Source of the DNA: an uncultured Lachnospiraceae bacterium
GTDB lineage: Bacteria > Bacillota > Clostridia > Lachnospirales > Lachnospiraceae
Length of the DNA stretch: 37,195 nucleotides
Assembly (NCBI GenBank): GCA_946631295.1
Contig: CAMOZY010000021.1
Span: forward strand, 1-37,195
Direction of reading: 5' to 3'
Under the pieces are notes generated by a model. It was not told the DNA's origin. It saw only the letters and a program-made list of their open reading frames with translations, and searched no databases. The position numbers and the translations under genes are program-made. Every line of letters starts with the position of its first letter. The first letter of the stretch is position 1. Of this stretch, positions 1 through 7,646 are shown piece by piece.

Positions 1-104
1 AAAGAGAAACGCTGCACTCAGACCTTGGCAGGCCGTCGCGCAGCGACTTAGTTCTATTGCAGGATAATAAAATATCAACCACATTTCTCATTAGCGATAT
101 GTAT
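1..104. other. Unassigned left edge
   Basis: This stretch lies upstream of a hairpin at 105-134. On the + strand frame 1 stays open to a TAG at 49-51 and frame 2 to a TAA at 65-67, so either could be the C-terminal end of a gene that begins outside the window. Both tails are too short (about 16-21 residues) to recognise. I see no RNA gene here. Confidence 0.3.
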
Positions 105-157
105 CCCCTTTTTCCGGATAAACGGAGAAAGGGGAAATTTAATTTTATAATTTTTTT
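105..157 (+). terminator. Hairpin, probable terminator of the upstream unit
   Basis: CCCCTTTTTCCG (105-116) pairs with CGGAGAAAGGGG (123-134), 12 pairs with one G-U, around a 6-nt loop. It is followed by an A/T-rich stretch ending in a run of seven T (151-157), not an immediate U-tract, so termination strength is uncertain. It separates the left edge of the window from the heat-shock promoter. Confidence 0.5.
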
Positions 158-166
158 AGATAATAA

Positions 167-193
167 TTAGCACTCACCTGTTGACAGTGCTAA
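167..193. promoter_or_regulatory. CIRCE operator (HrcA binding site)
   Basis: TTAGCACTC (167-175), a 9-nt spacer, then CAGTGCTAA (185-193). This matches the CIRCE consensus TTAGCACTC-N9-GAGTGCTAA except for one base, the first of the right arm. CIRCE is the inverted repeat bound by the repressor HrcA upstream of heat-shock genes in Firmicutes. It lies about 110 bp ahead of the Hsp20 gene and overlaps its -35 box. Confidence 0.93.
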
Positions 194-209
194 CAATGCG
201 TGTTATATT
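181..209 (+). promoter_or_regulatory. SigA promoter of hsp20
   Basis: TTGACA (181-186), 17-bp spacer, TATATT (204-209). The -35 hexamer sits inside the CIRCE element, so HrcA binding would exclude RNA polymerase. Expected transcription start is around 216, giving an 85-nt leader. Confidence 0.85.
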
Positions 210-231
210 GCATCTAGAACAAGGAAAACAA

Positions 232-280
232 AAGCGTTCAGATAACTCAAGGGTGACCATGACGGCACATCAGAACGCTT
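232..280 (+). other. 5'-UTR stem-loop of hsp20
   Basis: AAGCGTTC (232-239) and GAACGCTT (273-280) are perfect inverted repeats that would fold the leader just upstream of the ribosome binding site AAAGGAGG (286-293). The SD itself is not paired in this fold. A role in heat-dependent translation is possible but not shown. Confidence 0.45.
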
Positions 281-301
281 ATTACAAAGGAGGAATGACT
301 T

Positions 302-763
302 ATGATGATGTTCCCTAGTATCTACAACAACGATTTGTTTGATGATTTTTTTGACTTCCCTGTATGGAATGACAGAGACATGAAGAAGGCCGAGAAGAAG
401 CTCTACGGTCATCATGCGGGCAACCTTATGAAGACCGATATCAAGGAGAAGGATAAGGAGTATGAACTCCATATCGATCTCCCGGGCTTTGACAAGGACG
501 AGATCCAGGTTTCACTTGAAAACGGATATCTTACCATCCAGGCTTCCAAGGGGCTTGATAAGGATGATGAGGAGAAGGACGGCAAGTGGATCCACAAGGA
601 GCGTTATGCAGGCAGCTGCATGAGACAGTTCTATGTCGGTGACGGTCTTACTCAGGAGGATATCAGGGCGGAGTTTAAGAGCGGTATACTTAAGCTCACA
701 GTTCCCAAGAAGGAAGCACTTCCTGACAAATCACAGAACAAGTACATAGCTATTGAAGGATAA
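302..763 (+). CDS. hsp20: Hsp20 family small heat-shock protein
   Basis: A 153-residue cytoplasmic holdase chaperone of the alpha-crystallin family, which binds unfolding proteins without ATP. The alpha-crystallin domain runs from about residue 42 to 145: it opens with DIKEKDKEYELHIDLPGF, has the internal ENGYLTI strand, and ends with the conserved FKSGILKLTVPK motif (G-x-L-x-x-x-x-P). The N-terminus is rich in Asp and Phe (DLFDDFFDFP), as is usual for bacterial members. The start follows AAAGGAGG (286-293); three ATG codons occur in a row (302, 305, 308), so the exact first residue is uncertain by two. It is a single-gene unit with CIRCE-controlled promoter in front and a strong terminator behind, so HrcA-regulated heat induction is expected. 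Confidence 0.95.
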   Translation: MMMFPSIYNNDLFDDFFDFPVWNDRDMKKAEKKLYGHHAGNLMKTDIKEKDKEYELHIDLPGFDKDEIQVSLENGYLTIQASKGLDKDDEEKDGKWIHKERYAGSCMRQFYVGDGLTQEDIRAEFKSGILKLTVPKKEALPDKSQNKYIAIEG

Positions 764-799
764 TCATCCAATCTTTCGGATCTCCTCCGATAAGTGACG

Positions 800-838
800 G
801 AAGGCCGGGGCTAAATGCTCCGGCTTTCTGTTTTTTTT
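800..838 (+). terminator. Rho-independent terminator of hsp20
   Basis: GAAGGCCGGGGC (800-811) pairs with GCTCCGGCTTTC (817-828), 12 pairs including two G-U, with a TAAAT loop, followed by TG and eight T (831-838). Confidence 0.92.
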
Positions 839-846
839 ATCTTTCG

Positions 847-864
847 TATGATAAAATAGCCCTA
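847..864 (+). promoter_or_regulatory. -10 region directly in front of the GT2 start; possible leaderless transcript
   Basis: Overlapping -10 hexamers TATGAT (847-852) and TAAAAT (852-857) lie immediately upstream of the ATG at 864. With TAAAAT, the distance from the last -10 base to the A of ATG is 7 nt, so transcription would begin at the start codon. There is no Shine-Dalgarno sequence and no good -35 box; the -35 position falls in the T-tract of the preceding terminator. Confidence 0.5.
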
Positions 865-2909
865 TGTCTGCTGAAACTCTTAAAAGCAAAATATCTGCAG
901 GTTTCTGGTCATTTTTTTCCGAAGAGACCCATACCGCATTTATACATCGAAGAACTCTTTCTACGATGAATAAGTGGTATCTGAGAAAATACTATTCTGA
1001 TACCCCTGACAGTTTTGTCAGGATTCTTGACCGTGAATATGAAAAGCCTGTAAAGCTGAGCAGTATGCCTTCATTTACCGCATTCATAATTGGTGATGCT
1101 GATGACGGAATGTTTAAGCAGACTTATCTTTCGGTTTCTTCACAGGTCTGCAGGGCGGAAAGCGTCATTAATCTTTGCGGCATGAATGCAGATGCTGCCG
1201 ACAGGATGATACGCTCGGCAAAGGGCGATTATATTGCAGTAATACGAAGCGGAAATATCCTGGAAAAAAGAGCATTTTACGAATGCGGTAAGGTCCTTGA
1301 AAAAAAAGAAACTCCGGGACTTATCTACTCTGATGAAGATACTCTGATGAAGAGTGGAAAAAGATGTACTCCTTTCTTCAAGCCGGACTATGCCCCCGAC
1401 CTCCTTATGTCCATGGATTATTACGGCGGCTTTGTCTTTATTTCAAGAAAGGCTTATCTTGATGCGGGCGGTCTTGATGCGGAAGCTGAAGGTGATGCCT
1501 GTTATGACCTGTGGCTGAAGATATCCGAAAATGAAAAGGTATTTCATATAGACCGTATTCTTTTCCATAAAATGGAAGGATATAAGATCCCGGAAGCTGA
1601 TCCCGGGTCTGTTAAAAGAGCACTTGAGCGCAGAAATCTTAAAGGTGCTGTGACAGTATCAGGTAACAGGTGCATCATTGATCATATAAGCAGAGGCACA
1701 GTCAGCATAATCATTCCATCCAAGGATAATCCGGACATGCTCTCAGACTGTCTTGCTTCCATAGATGAACAGACTCTTTACAGAGATTACGAGATACTGA
1801 TAGTCGATAACGGAAGCTCTGATGATAACCGTGCGAAGGCAGAAGAACTCTGCAGAAAATATAATGCAAAGTACATATATGAAAAGAAGGATTTTAATTT
1901 TTCGTATATGTGTAATCTGGGAGCTGCCAATGCAGACGGAGATGTTCTGATCTTTTTAAACGATGATATTAAGATCACTGAACCCAGGTGGCTTGGTACT
2001 ATGGCCGGTCAGGCAAGACTTCCCTATACAGGTGCTGTCGGATGTCTGCTTGTATATCCTGATAACAACATGATCCAGCATGCGGGAACCAAGGACAGCG
2101 AGGATGGGCCAAATCATATTTACCAGGGTTATTATCTTGATGATCCTGAATGTGCGGATGCAGTGTATCCTGCAGATGTTAACGGTGTCACCGCGGCATG
2201 CCTTGCGATAAGAAAGACGGTCTTCGAAAGTATCGGCCGTTTTGATGAGAATATGCATGTCTGCTATAACGATGTTGCACTTTGTTTCGATCTTGTAAAT
2301 GCAGGATATGTCAACTGTGTGAGAGGAGATATACGCCTGATACATAAGGAGTCAGTCAGCAGAGGACAGGATACGAGTGAAGAGAAGTTCAGAAGGCTTC
2401 TTGCGGAACATGAATATCTGTATGCTCATCATGCACTGAAGGATTCACCACATCCGTTCTATAATGTAAATCTCACATACAGACACAGTGACAATAAGCC
2501 CAACTATTCAAAGTGGATGTATGATGTAAAAACGTCTGTAAGACAGATGAGTGCTGAAGAGATCGAAGAATGGAAGAAAGCTCCTGTCAGAGATGATTAC
2601 CGGATCTGTTTTGATGAATGTGATTCCTTCAAGTTTATTCATTTCTTCGGATGGGCATATGCCGAAAAATGTAAACGCAATCATACACTTAGCAGAAGGC
2701 TGGTCATATACAATGACGGGCATTACTATATAGCAGAGCTCTCTGACTGGTACAGACCTGATGTGTTTGCCATAACAAGGATAAAAAACAGCGAGTATTG
2801 CGGCTTCAGGGCAAAGTTTGATAAGTCTCTTATTGAAGAAGGGACATACAGCTTAAGTTTTTGGAGTGAGATTGGAAGGAAAGATACGGAGAATAAACTC
2901 ATAAGATGA
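864..2909 (+). CDS. Tandem-domain family 2 glycosyltransferase
   Basis: A 681-residue soluble glycosyltransferase, likely transferring sugars to a cell-wall or capsular glycan. Residues about 60-260 form a first GT-A-like region with the signature YSDEDTLMKSGKR...FKPDYAPDLL common in rhamnosyltransferase-like GT2 proteins; it lacks a clear N-terminal nucleotide-binding strand and may be degenerate. Residues about 277-520 form a complete GT2 domain: VSIIIPSKDN, the VDNGSSDD loop, and the metal-binding LNDDI motif (N366-D367-D368). The C-terminal ~100 residues look like a separate beta-rich domain with the RPDV motif seen in other Firmicute glycosyltransferases. No membrane helices. The ATG at 864 has no SD; the next in-frame Met (M35) also lacks one. 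It overlaps the next gene by 4 nt (ATGA), implying translational coupling. Donor and acceptor cannot be told from sequence. Confidence 0.85.
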   Translation: MSAETLKSKISAGFWSFFSEETHTAFIHRRTLSTMNKWYLRKYYSDTPDSFVRILDREYEKPVKLSSMPSFTAFIIGDADDGMFKQTYLSVSSQVCRAESVINLCGMNADAADRMIRSAKGDYIAVIRSGNILEKRAFYECGKVLEKKETPGLIYSDEDTLMKSGKRCTPFFKPDYAPDLLMSMDYYGGFVFISRKAYLDAGGLDAEAEGDACYDLWLKISENEKVFHIDRILFHKMEGYKIPEADPGSVKRALERRNLKGAVTVSGNRCIIDHISRGTVSIIIPSKDNPDMLSDCLASIDEQTLYRDYEILIVDNGSSDDNRAKAEELCRKYNAKYIYEKKDFNFSYMCNLGAANADGDVLIFLNDDIKITEPRWLGTMAGQARLPYTGAVGCLLVYPDNNMIQHAGTKDSEDGPNHIYQGYYLDDPECADAVYPADVNGVTAACLAIRKTVFESIGRFDENMHVCYNDVALCFDLVNAGYVNCVRGDIRLIHKESVSRGQDTSEEKFRRLLAEHEYLYAHHALKDSPHPFYNVNLTYRHSDNKPNYSKWMYDVKTSVRQMSAEEIEEWKKAPVRDDYRICFDECDSFKFIHFFGWAYAEKCKRNHTLSRRLVIYNDGHYYIAELSDWYRPDVFAITRIKNSEYCGFRAKFDKSLIEEGTYSLSFWSEIGRKDTENKLIR

Positions 2910-4765
2910 ACGAAGAAAAGATCGGAAATGTAATAATGGACCTGTCCTTCTACAAAGGAACCGACACTTATTCTGACGGAGAATCCGTTGAGGACAGACT
3001 TCTTGATATCGTAAAAAGTGACACTCCTGTCGGAAAAAGACTTGCAGAGGGAAATGACTGGGCAGAACTTTATCATCTGTCCGATATCAGAAAAAATATC
3101 CTCTCATGGGCGGACATGGATAAGAATTCAAAGGCTCTTGAGATAGGATCAGGCTGCGGTGCGGTTACCGGTATTCTCTGCGAAAAATGCGGAAGCGTGA
3201 CCAGCATAGATCTGTCCAAAAAGCGTTCGACTATTAATGCTTACAGAAATAAGGATTATAAAAATCTTCGCATAATGGTCGGGAATTTTGAGGATATAGA
3301 ACTGAATGAAAAGTTCGATATCATTACGCTGATCGGTGTGTTTGAGTATTCCATCTATTACATATCATCAGCAGATCCTTTTACCGATATGCTTAAAAAG
3401 TGCCGCGGACTTCTTAAGGAAGGCGGAAAGCTGTATATCGCCATTGAGAATAAATACGGTATGAAGTATTTTGCGGGAGCATGTGAAGATCATACCGGAA
3501 GACCTTTTGACGGAATAGAAGGGTATCACGGTGTTGAGCGTGTAAGGACTTTTTCGGGATATGCTCTAAACAATATGCTCAAGGCTGCAGGATTCACCGG
3601 TATAGAGTTCAGATATCCCGTGCCTGATTACAAGCTGCCTCTTGAATTATATTCGGACGACAGGCTTCCTGCTCCGGGTGATATAGTGAGCAGATCTCCC
3701 AATTATGACAGAGAGAGAATGGATTCTTTTGACGAAGTCAAGGTACTTGATCAGATCTGTGCCGACGGACTGTTTCCGGACTTTGCCAATTCATTCATCA
3801 TCACTGCTTATAACGGGGGTGAAAAGCCGGAAAACGGATGTCTGTATGCCAAATTCAATACGCTCAGGGCTCCTCAGTACAGGGTCGATACCAGGATCAT
3901 TGTTGAAGACGGCAGACTATATGCGGTAAAGTCGCCTTCATGCAGTGAGGCGATATCACATATAGATGAGATAGAAAAAAATGCTGCCGATGAAGGAAGT
4001 ATTTATAAGACTATCAGGGTTCCTGAAATGTCAAGAAGAGGGGATGAGCTGTATTTCGGATTCGTTAACGGACTTCCCTTTGATCATGACTGTATAGATT
4101 ATTCATCAGCGTCTGTTGAGGATATATGTGATGATCTGAAGAAGCATCTGGAAATACTTCTTGGTGATATTAAGGATGAGAACAGATGCGATTTTGAGAT
4201 GACTCAGGATTTCAGAAATTTCTTTGGTGATATTGAGATACCTTCCGGAATACCTGCCTTCAGAAAATCCGATGCCGATATGATATTCGGAAATTTCCTT
4301 AAGACTGATACCGGGATCGTATGCATAGATCCCGAATGGCGTTTTGAGTTTCCTGTTCCGGTCGACTTTATAAAATACAGAGTTTACAGAGCTGTATTTG
4401 AAACTCATACAAACATTGCATGGAAGATAAAGACAAGACAGGAATTTGCCTGCCTTATGGGAATTGATAAAAATCTTGCCGATGCATTCGATGGTATGGA
4501 AAACACATTCCAGGCAAGGGTCTCCGGTGACGGGCTCAGTGCAGCAAAGATTAACGAATACAGAAAGCCGTTCAGAAGGCTTGATGAATTCAGTGCCGAG
4601 CGTGAGGCGCTCATAAGCCGCATTGAAGCACTGGATGCAGGTAATCGTGATAAGGACAGGATAATCGCTGAGCAGCAGGCGTATATCGATAAGATGAAAA
4701 GAGCAATCAAAAATCCGCTCTTTGCAGCAAAGTGGATAGCTCAGAAGGCAAAGAAGAAAAAGTAA
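2906..4765 (+). CDS. SAM methyltransferase with kinase-like domain and C-terminal coiled coil (WbdD-like layout)
   Basis: A 619-residue protein in four parts. Residues about 60-250 are a class I methyltransferase; the SAM-binding motif is E79-I-G-S-G-C-G85, followed by an acidic strand-2 end (TSIDLS). Residues about 310-500 read as a protein-kinase/APH-like fold: AVK with K342 as the beta-3 lysine, a following HIDEIE helix, D458-x4-N463 as a catalytic-loop pattern, and D475 in IDPEW where the DFG Asp would be. Residues about 565-595 are a heptad-like coiled coil. The last ~30 residues are basic and amphipathic (ends AKKKK), suiting peripheral membrane contact. This order matches E. coli O9a WbdD, which phosphorylates and methylates the growing glycan end to stop elongation. 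The kinase assignment is my inference from spacing of key residues. Coupled to the glycosyltransferase by a 4-nt overlap. Confidence 0.75.
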   Translation: MNEEKIGNVIMDLSFYKGTDTYSDGESVEDRLLDIVKSDTPVGKRLAEGNDWAELYHLSDIRKNILSWADMDKNSKALEIGSGCGAVTGILCEKCGSVTSIDLSKKRSTINAYRNKDYKNLRIMVGNFEDIELNEKFDIITLIGVFEYSIYYISSADPFTDMLKKCRGLLKEGGKLYIAIENKYGMKYFAGACEDHTGRPFDGIEGYHGVERVRTFSGYALNNMLKAAGFTGIEFRYPVPDYKLPLELYSDDRLPAPGDIVSRSPNYDRERMDSFDEVKVLDQICADGLFPDFANSFIITAYNGGEKPENGCLYAKFNTLRAPQYRVDTRIIVEDGRLYAVKSPSCSEAISHIDEIEKNAADEGSIYKTIRVPEMSRRGDELYFGFVNGLPFDHDCIDYSSASVEDICDDLKKHLEILLGDIKDENRCDFEMTQDFRNFFGDIEIPSGIPAFRKSDADMIFGNFLKTDTGIVCIDPEWRFEFPVPVDFIKYRVYRAVFETHTNIAWKIKTRQEFACLMGIDKNLADAFDGMENTFQARVSGDGLSAAKINEYRKPFRRLDEFSAEREALISRIEALDAGNRDKDRIIAEQQAYIDKMKRAIKNPLFAAKWIAQKAKKKK

Positions 4766-4828
4766 TCCGGGCAGCGAGGGATTTGAAAAGTAAGTTATTT
4801 CATAACAGTAATTCGAAAATAAACGATC

Positions 4829-4886
4829 AAAAAAAGGGGTTTCGCCATGTTGACCTTGTCAGCTAAAGCGAAGCCCCGTTTTTTTT
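4829..4886. terminator. Bidirectional terminator between convergent units
   Basis: GGGGTTTCGC (4836-4845) pairs with GCGAAGCCCC (4868-4877), with an inner stem GTTGAC/GTCAGC (4849-4863). Seven A (4829-4835) precede and eight T (4879-4886) follow, so it can stop the + strand glycan unit and the - strand dehydrogenase. Confidence 0.92.
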
Positions 4887-4931
4887 CAGAGAATTATTAC
4901 AGAGAATTAATTATCAAAATTTAGAAACTGA

Positions 4932-5708
4932 TCACATGCAGGTGTATCCGCCGTCAACAGGAACCATGATTCCGGTGACATACGCACTTGCGGGAGAAGA
5001 AAGGAAGAGAGCAGCAGTATCGAGCTCGCCTGCATTTCCGTATCTCTCAAGAGGAATCATTGCCTTGGCGTTAGCCTGGAAGAAATCTGAATTGAGGGTA
5101 TCTACGGTAAGATCTGTGTAGAAATATCCGGGGCATATAGCATTTACGGTGATGCCCTTTGTTCCCCACTCTGCAGCGAGCGCTCTGGTGAGGTTGACTA
5201 CACCGCCCTTAGCTGCGTGATAGGGTGAGCTTCCGCAGATCTTGTTACCTACAAGTCCGTACATTGAAGAAATGTTGATGATACGTCCGTACTTTGCGGG
5301 AATCATAGCCTTCTTGGCAACTGCACGCGCTACTCTGAAGGTACCGAAGAGGTCGATGTTCATCTCATCGTTGAACTGCTCATCGGTGATGTCTTCAGCG
5401 GGAGCAACAGCACCTGTTCCTGCATTGTTGATGAGAATGTCGATACGTCCGAACTTTTCCAGAACTTCATCGATAGCGGAATCAACCATCTCGGTGCTTG
5501 TGATATCACACTGAACGCCGATGGCCTTAACTCCGAATTCCTTCTCAATCTCAGCAGCTACAGCATCGATCTTATCCTTGCGGCGTGCAAGAGCAGCGAT
5601 GTTAGCGCCCTGGCTGGCAAGTGCCTTGGCCATCTGTACTCCGAGTCCGGTAGAGCATCCTGTAACTACTGCAACCTGTCCTGTCAGATCAAAATAATTC
5701 TTAGTCAT
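4932..5708 (-). CDS. Short-chain dehydrogenase/reductase (gluconate 5-dehydrogenase-like)
   Basis: A 258-residue classical SDR, cytoplasmic and NAD(P)(H)-dependent. Visible motifs: cofactor loop TGCSTGLG (16-23), structural NNAG (94-97), catalytic Ser in NISSMYG (about S148), and Y163-H-A-A-K167. The C-terminal PVDGGYTCM is the usual SDR ending. Overall pattern is close to gluconate 5-dehydrogenase / 2-deoxy-gluconate 3-dehydrogenase members, but SDR substrate prediction from sequence is weak. I placed the start at the ATG complementary to 5706-5708 because it follows AAAGGGAAAAGG; an in-frame ATG 29 codons upstream would place the first codons across the promoter. Monocistronic, with its own promoter carrying a GC-rich dyad. 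Confidence 0.9.
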   Translation of the reverse strand: MTKNYFDLTGQVAVVTGCSTGLGVQMAKALASQGANIAALARRKDKIDAVAAEIEKEFGVKAIGVQCDITSTEMVDSAIDEVLEKFGRIDILINNAGTGAVAPAEDITDEQFNDEMNIDLFGTFRVARAVAKKAMIPAKYGRIINISSMYGLVGNKICGSSPYHAAKGGVVNLTRALAAEWGTKGITVNAICPGYFYTDLTVDTLNSDFFQANAKAMIPLERYGNAGELDTAALFLSSPASAYVTGIMVPVDGGYTCM

Positions 5709-5764
5709 GCCTTTTCCCTTTCGTTGTAAAAATAACAAACCTGTTAAAAAATTATCAATTGAGA

Positions 5765-5795
5765 ATATTATCCCCCATAAGGGGGGAAGAGTCAA
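5765..5795 (-). promoter_or_regulatory. Promoter of the SDR gene with a dyad in the spacer
   Basis: Read on the - strand: TTGACT (-35, 5795-5790) then GATAAT (5772-5767, spacer 17) or TAATAT (5770-5765, spacer 19). The spacer holds the dyad CCCCC-TTAT-GGGGG (5785-5772). A dyad centred between -35 and -10 with 19-bp spacing is the layout used by MerR-family activators; with the 17-bp reading it would be an ordinary promoter with a repressor-type operator. Confidence 0.7.
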
Positions 5796-5851
5796 GGTAC
5801 TTTTTTGTTATCTTTATTGATTAATTTTTTACTTTTTGAAACCCTTTACAA

Positions 5852-7444
5852 TCACCATTCACCCCAGATATCGGAGCTTTCATATTCGCCCCATTCGTTC
5901 CAGAGGTCATCGCCCAGGGCATCCCAGTCTATGGTCATACGATCGGTTTCTGCATAAACGAACTGCTTAAGCCAGTCGATGTATTCGCTGTCGAAGGAGC
6001 ATCTTTCCATAACTTTGGCAAGTTCAAAATAAAGGTCTCTGTCGTTGTAGGGCAGTGTTACCGATATTCCTGTAAGATTAAGGTTATCAGATGTTGCACC
6101 CACATAGAGAAGTGCTTTATCGACGGCTCTGATCAGTCTTTCTGAAAGATCCGAATCAATGATTGCTGCCAGACTCATAAGATCGGTTAGGCAATAATCC
6201 GATACATATACATCATCGGCAGAAGAGATTCCGTCCAGTATATCCTCCATCATCTCTCCATATCCGGATTCATCCAGCATATAGTCGATAGCTTCGTTTA
6301 TAAGGTCATTAAGAAGACCGGATCTTCTTCCGCGTACCTTGTGAATCCGTCCTGAAAGAACCAGATCTTCACCTTTTCCCGAACTTTCTATTTCCTGACT
6401 GAAGTTTGTGTTAAGAAGTTTTTCCTCACTCTCATAAGCAAATTCAAGCCATAATTCCCAGAGTTTTTCCATTCTGCTCTCATCTACAAGAGCAAGGATA
6501 GATCTGTCTCCGTTGAATCTGTCCTTTTCATTTTTTGCGACCATGTCGTCGATAAGGATCTTGGCAAGATCGTAGGTTGAAATAGAAGTGTCTTCATAGA
6601 GCGCCTCAAGCCATCCTGTGTAATACCATCCGAGGCTGGATTCGAAATCTTCCGAAACTATCATGTAGTCACAGTATTCCCTGAGGGCGTAGGTGATCTC
6701 CAGACAGGACATGATGCAGCAGTCCATTCCTATAAAATCAAAATGGATATCACAGTTTCTGAGAGCCTTGACCATTTCATCAACACTGAGGTTATCGTAA
6801 TCGTCCTGGAATTCATCCCATCCGAAACCATATGCGGGACCACCGCCATGATCCCAGAAAAGAAGTATATTTCTTGAAGCGGGATATGCTCTTGATCCCC
6901 ACTGAATGAATTCGTAAAGGGTATCCGCAATCGTGCAGTCGAGCTGACCGAGGTCGTCGCGTACCAGTTCGAGACCATCCTCACCTATGACATAAGTCTG
7001 TGATCTGTCTGAAGCGATATTAAGCTTGCTTGACCAGTATTTGGTGCCCATGGTCTGGATGACTACATTGACATTTTCGGAATATCCGGCAGCAATCATC
7101 TCCTGGATATCCCTGGTTGCAACGCCGCTTTCGGTTTCGAGTGTGGAACCGTTCATATATACGAAGATGGTAACGGTACCGGGTTCGGATTCAATCTCTT
7201 CATCGTGATCATATTCGTCCCAGTCAAAGGTTTCGGTGATCTCTTCCTCTTCATAATCCGGCCATGTCCAGATATCGGTATCGTATTCGGAAGGATCGAA
7301 ATCTTCATAAAATGCGGGATCTGTGATGTTCTCTGCAAATTCCATGAATAGACCGGGTAATCCGAAATATTCATTTGCACATCCTGACATCAGCATGCAG
7401 CCTATCATCAGAAGTGAAGTTATCTTCAATATATTTTTACGCAT
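5852..7444 (-). CDS. Clostripain-family (peptidase C11) lipoprotein
   Basis: A 530-residue surface lipoprotein protease. The signal peptide ends in the lipobox LMSGC with C22 as the lipidated residue. Residues about 35-90 are a very acidic linker (rich in Asp, Glu, Trp). From about 91 the clostripain fold begins (TVTIFVYMNGS), with catalytic His in WDHGGG (H199) and catalytic Cys in GMDCCIM (C243 by alignment to the D-x-C pattern of the family). C11 enzymes are Arg/Lys-specific cysteine endopeptidases, often self-activating. I chose the ATG at 7444 because GGAGG lies 8 nt upstream and the lipoprotein signal begins there, not nine codons earlier. It is transcribed away from the TetR gene at 7647. 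The role (host or dietary protein degradation, or processing of surface proteins) is not evident. Confidence 0.9.
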   Translation of the reverse strand: MRKNILKITSLLMIGCMLMSGCANEYFGLPGLFMEFAENITDPAFYEDFDPSEYDTDIWTWPDYEEEEITETFDWDEYDHDEEIESEPGTVTIFVYMNGSTLETESGVATRDIQEMIAAGYSENVNVVIQTMGTKYWSSKLNIASDRSQTYVIGEDGLELVRDDLGQLDCTIADTLYEFIQWGSRAYPASRNILLFWDHGGGPAYGFGWDEFQDDYDNLSVDEMVKALRNCDIHFDFIGMDCCIMSCLEITYALREYCDYMIVSEDFESSLGWYYTGWLEALYEDTSISTYDLAKILIDDMVAKNEKDRFNGDRSILALVDESRMEKLWELWLEFAYESEEKLLNTNFSQEIESSGKGEDLVLSGRIHKVRGRRSGLLNDLINEAIDYMLDESGYGEMMEDILDGISSADDVYVSDYCLTDLMSLAAIIDSDLSERLIRAVDKALLYVGATSDNLNLTGISVTLPYNDRDLYFELAKVMERCSFDSEYIDWLKQFVYAETDRMTIDWDALGDDLWNEWGEYESSDIWGEW

Positions 7445-7540
7445 ATGATAATCCTCCGGTGCGTGGCCCAAATGCGGGAAATAGTTAAAACTACATACAT
7501 AGTCATTTTAACATGAAAAGGTAAAGGGTGTAGTGCTTAA

Positions 7541-7606
7541 TCCTTAAATTATCCTTAATTAAGGGAAAAGTATGCGTTGACGGCATGTCAATAATTGGAT
7601 TATACT
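7541..7606. promoter_or_regulatory. Operator-like dyads and promoter between the C11 protease and TetR genes
   Basis: A + strand promoter TTGACG (7577-7582), spacer 18, TATACT (7601-7606) serves the TetR gene. The -35 is part of a perfect dyad TTGAC-GGCAT-GTCAA (7577-7591). Just upstream is a perfect 12-bp palindrome CCTTAATTAAGG (7553-7564), and the heptamer TCCTTAA occurs at 7541-7547 and 7552-7558. These are candidate TetR binding sites controlling itself and possibly the divergent protease gene. Confidence 0.6.
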
Positions 7607-7646
7607 TGTTTTGTATCGGTTCACGGGACATGGAAAGGGGTATGCC

